64,000 nt of DNA from Paenibacillus sp. OK003 (GTDB lineage: Bacteria; Bacillota; Bacilli; Paenibacillales; Paenibacillaceae): NCBI RefSeq assembly GCF_900109515.1, contig NZ_FOBD01000026.1, positions 1 to 64,000 of the forward strand, given 5' to 3'. The notes under the pieces were generated by a model, which was not told where the DNA came from, did not search any database, and saw only the letters and a program-made list of their open reading frames with translations. How positions within the stretch are numbered: position 1 is the first letter of the stretch; each line of letters starts with the position of its first letter. The translations under genes were made by a program, and so were the position numbers. Shown piece by piece: positions 61,422-64,000 of this stretch.

Positions 61422-62225
61422 TTAACTGCTTGCACTACTATATCCCTTTACAGCCTGTTTCCAGAGCAATCGTATAACTGTGAAGAGTATAAGCGAAGCG
61501 ACCAACGCCAGTCCTGTGTAGAGCCAGCTGAGCTGTCCTAGCAGGAACATCGGCCCGAAATTGGTAATCAGGAACAGCGGAATGACAAAGGTACCGATCC
61601 GCCGGACCCAAGTTGGGTATATTGCCATTGGAAAATTGTTGGCGTCCCAGGCGGAATGGGCGATCTCCGATGCAGAACCCGTCTGAACGAACCGAAATGA
61701 CAGCAATGCAGGGATAATCATTAGACAGTATGTGATGATAACGGACACGAATAACAGCAGCATAAACCCGGCTAGCTGGAGAAACGTCAGGGGTATGTCC
61801 ATAGCATGCCAGCCAATACCAACCATGACGAAACCAACCAAAATATCAGGGATTGGCAGGGCCAGATCGACATAACGCAAGGAAGCCATGAATTGAAGAG
61901 AAACCGGCTTCGTTAGCATTAGATCAAGTGAGCCGTCCTTAATATATTCCGGAATTTTCGTAAAATTGGTGAAAAACAGCCCGACATATATTCCTGTCAC
62001 TACGGTGTGCATGCCTATAAATAGAAGCAGCCCTTCTGGCGGTATGCCGTCGACGTGAAGATCGGTGCGGAACACGACGAGTACATATAACAGTTTGGCG
62101 AGCAGGTAGACGGATTCCACCAGCAGGCTCATCATGAAATTGCCTCGAAACTCCATCTGGGCAATGAGACAATTTTTGATGAACATGCCATACAAATGTG
62201 CGTATTTTCTCATGGCTTTAAACAT
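61422..62225 (-). CDS. ABC-2 family permease, second membrane subunit
   Basis: A 267-residue membrane protein with about six spans of the ABC-2 family often found as a pair with a second permease (DUF990-like). The FTNFTKIPEYIKDGSLDLML and TKPVSLQFMASLRYVDL segments recur in these proteins, and the permease at 62238 has the matching VDDIKNGGLNKYLIKPVSYF. Transports an unknown substrate, probably outward. It starts 12 bases after the first permease gene. Confidence 0.82.
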   Translation of the reverse strand: MFKAMRKYAHLYGMFIKNCLIAQMEFRGNFMMSLLVESVYLLAKLLYVLVVFRTDLHVDGIPPEGLLLFIGMHTVVTGIYVGLFFTNFTKIPEYIKDGSLDLMLTKPVSLQFMASLRYVDLALPIPDILVGFVMVGIGWHAMDIPLTFLQLAGFMLLLFVSVIITYCLMIIPALLSFRFVQTGSASEIAHSAWDANNFPMAIYPTWVRRIGTFVIPLFLITNFGPMFLLGQLSWLYTGLALVASLILFTVIRLLWKQAVKGYSSASS

Positions 62226-62237
62226 ATGGAATCTCCG

Positions 62238-63047
62238 CTACCCCCCAACCGCTGAATATTTCTTCATGGATATGCGCCACGTTAGACGGGATAGCCATAA
62301 GAACAGGAGTATCCACCCCAACTGGATGAGCAATCCTTGATACATCGCCGCCACTTCCGTTTTGCCGCTGAGCACATTGACCGGAAAATAAATGGTATAC
62401 GGAAACGGCGTGTACTGAAGTGCCTCCACGATCGAATCCCCGAAAATCTCCAACGGAAACATACCTCCGCTCAGAATATTCACGAGCAGACTCGTAATGA
62501 CGAAAAAATAAGAGATTTCATTTAGATAAAAAGCACTTGCACAGATGCAGTAGGAAATTAAGAAATTGAGCAATAGCGCCCCCGACAACGTAACGACGAA
62601 CAAGATTAGCCGTATGACCTGGAACTCCAGCACACCACCGGCAGATGATATCCAGATAATCCCGACAAGCAGCACAGCTGTAACGCCGTAATAGATCGCC
62701 TTCTGTCCGAAAAAGGATACTAGCCGATATCCGAAGTAACTAACCGGTTTGATCAAATACTTGTTGAGACCGCCGTTCTTGATGTCATCGACAATCTGGT
62801 GCTCGAACTGGGTAGCGATCAGCTTGGAAACCAAGCCCGCCAAGATCGTATACAAAATAATTTGATTATATGAATACGAGAATAGCGCCGTTTCGCCGGA
62901 ATGTTGGTACACCGCTGTCCATATAAAATACTGGACAAGAATCGGAAACGCGGCTCCGAGAAGACCGAGAAAGAAGTGAAATCGGTATTCCATCGATTGC
63001 TGCACACCCATCGAAAATACAGCCGTATACAATTTGCGTCCATTCAT
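62238..63047 (-). CDS. ABC-2 family permease, first membrane subunit
   Basis: A 269-residue permease with about six spans, beginning MNGRKLYTAVFSMGVQQSME. The HQIVDDIKNGGLNKYLIKPV loop aligns with the same position in the other permease, so the two are paralogous halves of one channel. It overlaps the ATPase gene by four bases. Related pairs occur in natural-product clusters and in lipid or peptide export; the substrate here is unknown. Confidence 0.82.
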   Translation of the reverse strand: MNGRKLYTAVFSMGVQQSMEYRFHFFLGLLGAAFPILVQYFIWTAVYQHSGETALFSYSYNQIILYTILAGLVSKLIATQFEHQIVDDIKNGGLNKYLIKPVSYFGYRLVSFFGQKAIYYGVTAVLLVGIIWISSAGGVLEFQVIRLILFVVTLSGALLLNFLISYCICASAFYLNEISYFFVITSLLVNILSGGMFPLEIFGDSIVEALQYTPFPYTIYFPVNVLSGKTEVAAMYQGLLIQLGWILLFLWLSRLTWRISMKKYSAVGG

Positions 63048-64000
63048 CCGACGGATTCCTTTTGGTAGAGCATCGATATACTCTCCTCGATCGGCACATC
63101 CTCAATCGTCCAGTCAACGATTGGAAACGAATCGAGCATAGCACGCGACACTTCTTTTAGACGGTGTTTGGGCAGTTCCAGAACAACGCTGTAGTCGTCT
63201 GCGCTGATCATTTTCCCGAATTTGGCCAACCGCTGCTCGGCAACTGGTTCCGAGAACTGCAACTTTACAATTTTGTGCTCGCCAAACAGATCATTAATCT
63301 TATGAAGATCTCCGTCATACAGAAGACTTCCTTCATTAATAATGATTGTCCGCTTGCACAGGTCCTCCACGTCCTTCATGTAGTGGCTCGTCAGCAGGAT
63401 CGTGGCGCCAAACTGTTCATTATAGTATTTCAGAAATTCCCGCACCCTCTTCTGAGAGGGGAAATCCAGGCCGATCGTTGGCTCGTCAAGATACAGCAGC
63501 TTTGGTCGGTGGATCAGACCGGCGATTATCTCCATTTTCATACGTTCACCCAAGGACAGCCTGCGAACCTGTACATCCAGCAAGTCTTGCACATCAAGCA
63601 TCTCTGATAGTTCGGCAAGACTTCGACGATAGAGATCATCCTCGACGTCATATATACATTTGTTCAAATAAATCGAATCGCTGGCAGGAAGGTCCCACCA
63701 AAGTTGATTTTTCTGACCCATTACAATGGAGAACAGCCGTTTGAATTCATTTTTTCGCTCCCAAGGTACATAACCAAGTACGTCGGCTTCTCCACTTGTG
63801 GGATATAAAATGCCCGACAACATTTTGAGCGTTGTGGTTTTACCTGCTCCGTTCGGACCCAGAAATCCAACGCACTCTCCAGCGCCGATATCGAAGGAAA
63901 CGGATTTAACCGCTTCCTTCACAAGTGATTTGCGAGCAAATAAGTTTTTCAGTGAATGTTTGAGTCCTGCTTCTTTCCGGTAATATACGAACGATTTGTT
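63044..64000 (-). CDS. ABC transporter ATP-binding protein (partial, runs off the window)
   Basis: At least 319 codons are visible; the start lies beyond position 64000. The frame is open to the edge and reads NKSFVYYRKEAGLKHSLKNL before KEAVKSVSFDIGAGECVGF, as in DUF990-linked ATPases with a longer first lobe. Walker A is GPNGAGKTT, signature LSLGERMKMEIIAGLI and Walker B LLYLDEPTIGLD. A GTG at 63922 is not the true start because the coding sequence continues upstream without a break. It powers the two permeases downstream. Confidence 0.88.
   Translation of the reverse strand, partial: NKSFVYYRKEAGLKHSLKNLFARKSLVKEAVKSVSFDIGAGECVGFLGPNGAGKTTTLKMLSGILYPTSGEADVLGYVPWERKNEFKRLFSIVMGQKNQLWWDLPASDSIYLNKCIYDVEDDLYRRSLAELSEMLDVQDLLDVQVRRLSLGERMKMEIIAGLIHRPKLLYLDEPTIGLDFPSQKRVREFLKYYNEQFGATILLTSHYMKDVEDLCKRTIIINEGSLLYDGDLHKINDLFGEHKIVKLQFSEPVAEQRLAKFGKMISADDYSVVLELPKHRLKEVSRAMLDSFPIVDWTIEDVPIEESISMLYQKESVG

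Noticed and set aside
63922..63922. GTG as start of the right-edge ABC ATPase
   Set aside because: The frame is open to the edge and the residues before the GTG fit the family, so the gene begins outside the window.
1..64000. CRISPR arrays, tRNA or rRNA genes, prophage, insertion sequences
   Set aside because: I saw no regularly spaced repeats, no tRNA or rRNA signature, and no transposase, integrase or phage structural gene.

Overview
The window looks like a chromosomal segment of a Paenibacillus-type Firmicute. Supporting signs are strong GGAGG-type ribosome binding sites with frequent TTG/GTG starts, many LacI- and YesMN-controlled sugar ABC importers, cre-like sites, a Btr-type AraC/binding-protein fusion regulator, class Ib NrdIEF, and a GH8 enzyme with a Gram-positive signal peptide. 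No rRNA, tRNA, CRISPR array, prophage or insertion sequence was recognised.

Layout. 1-1432: a TetR regulator and a small unknown gene. 1619-7294 (minus): a complete ribose operon rbsRKDACB with a perfect palindromic operator. 7623-8608: a MaoC-type hydratase and a decayed flavin monooxygenase gene. 8927-17444: a carbohydrate locus of two permeases, a binding lipoprotein, a LacI regulator, a BadF/BcrA-type sugar kinase and a GH4 phospho-glycosidase, facing a secreted GH8 chitosanase/glucanase. Three copies of one long palindrome tie it together, two before the operon and one before GH8; it is best read as a chitosan- or glucan-oligosaccharide regulon. 17653-26644: a DMT transporter, a serine esterase, and a YesMN two-component system divergent from a second sugar importer.

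26838-38621 is a patchwork of small modules, several damaged: CMD-cupin-SDR (SDR broken), a beta-rich unknown protein, two MerR-oxidoreductase pairs each with a 19-bp-spacer promoter, a DUF6530 gene and a nearby remnant of a second copy, a degenerate GIY-YIG protein, two MFS transporters (one truncated), a broken AraC gene, a CDF metal exporter and a YitT protein. 38716-41083 is a two-gene carboxy(nor)spermidine route to a triamine, preceded by an unusually long leader with a terminator-like hairpin. 41980-42459 encodes a secreted bulb-type lectin.

42647-53396 (minus) is respiratory: cydABCD under probable Rex control, then a nosD-nosL-nosY-nosF-tlpA set with no nosZ in the window. 53764-56561 is iron uptake (siderophore-binding lipoprotein and Btr-like regulator, both with Fur-box-like sites). 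56749-60278 is nrdIEF behind a textbook pair of NrdR boxes. 60366-64000 (minus) holds a C39-peptidase-like protein of unknown role with a three-part ABC-2 transporter that runs off the right edge; it may be the flank of a peptide or natural-product cluster.

All functions are inferred from translated sequence and context; no database search was run. Family names rest on recognised motifs, and start codons were chosen from visible ribosome binding sites.
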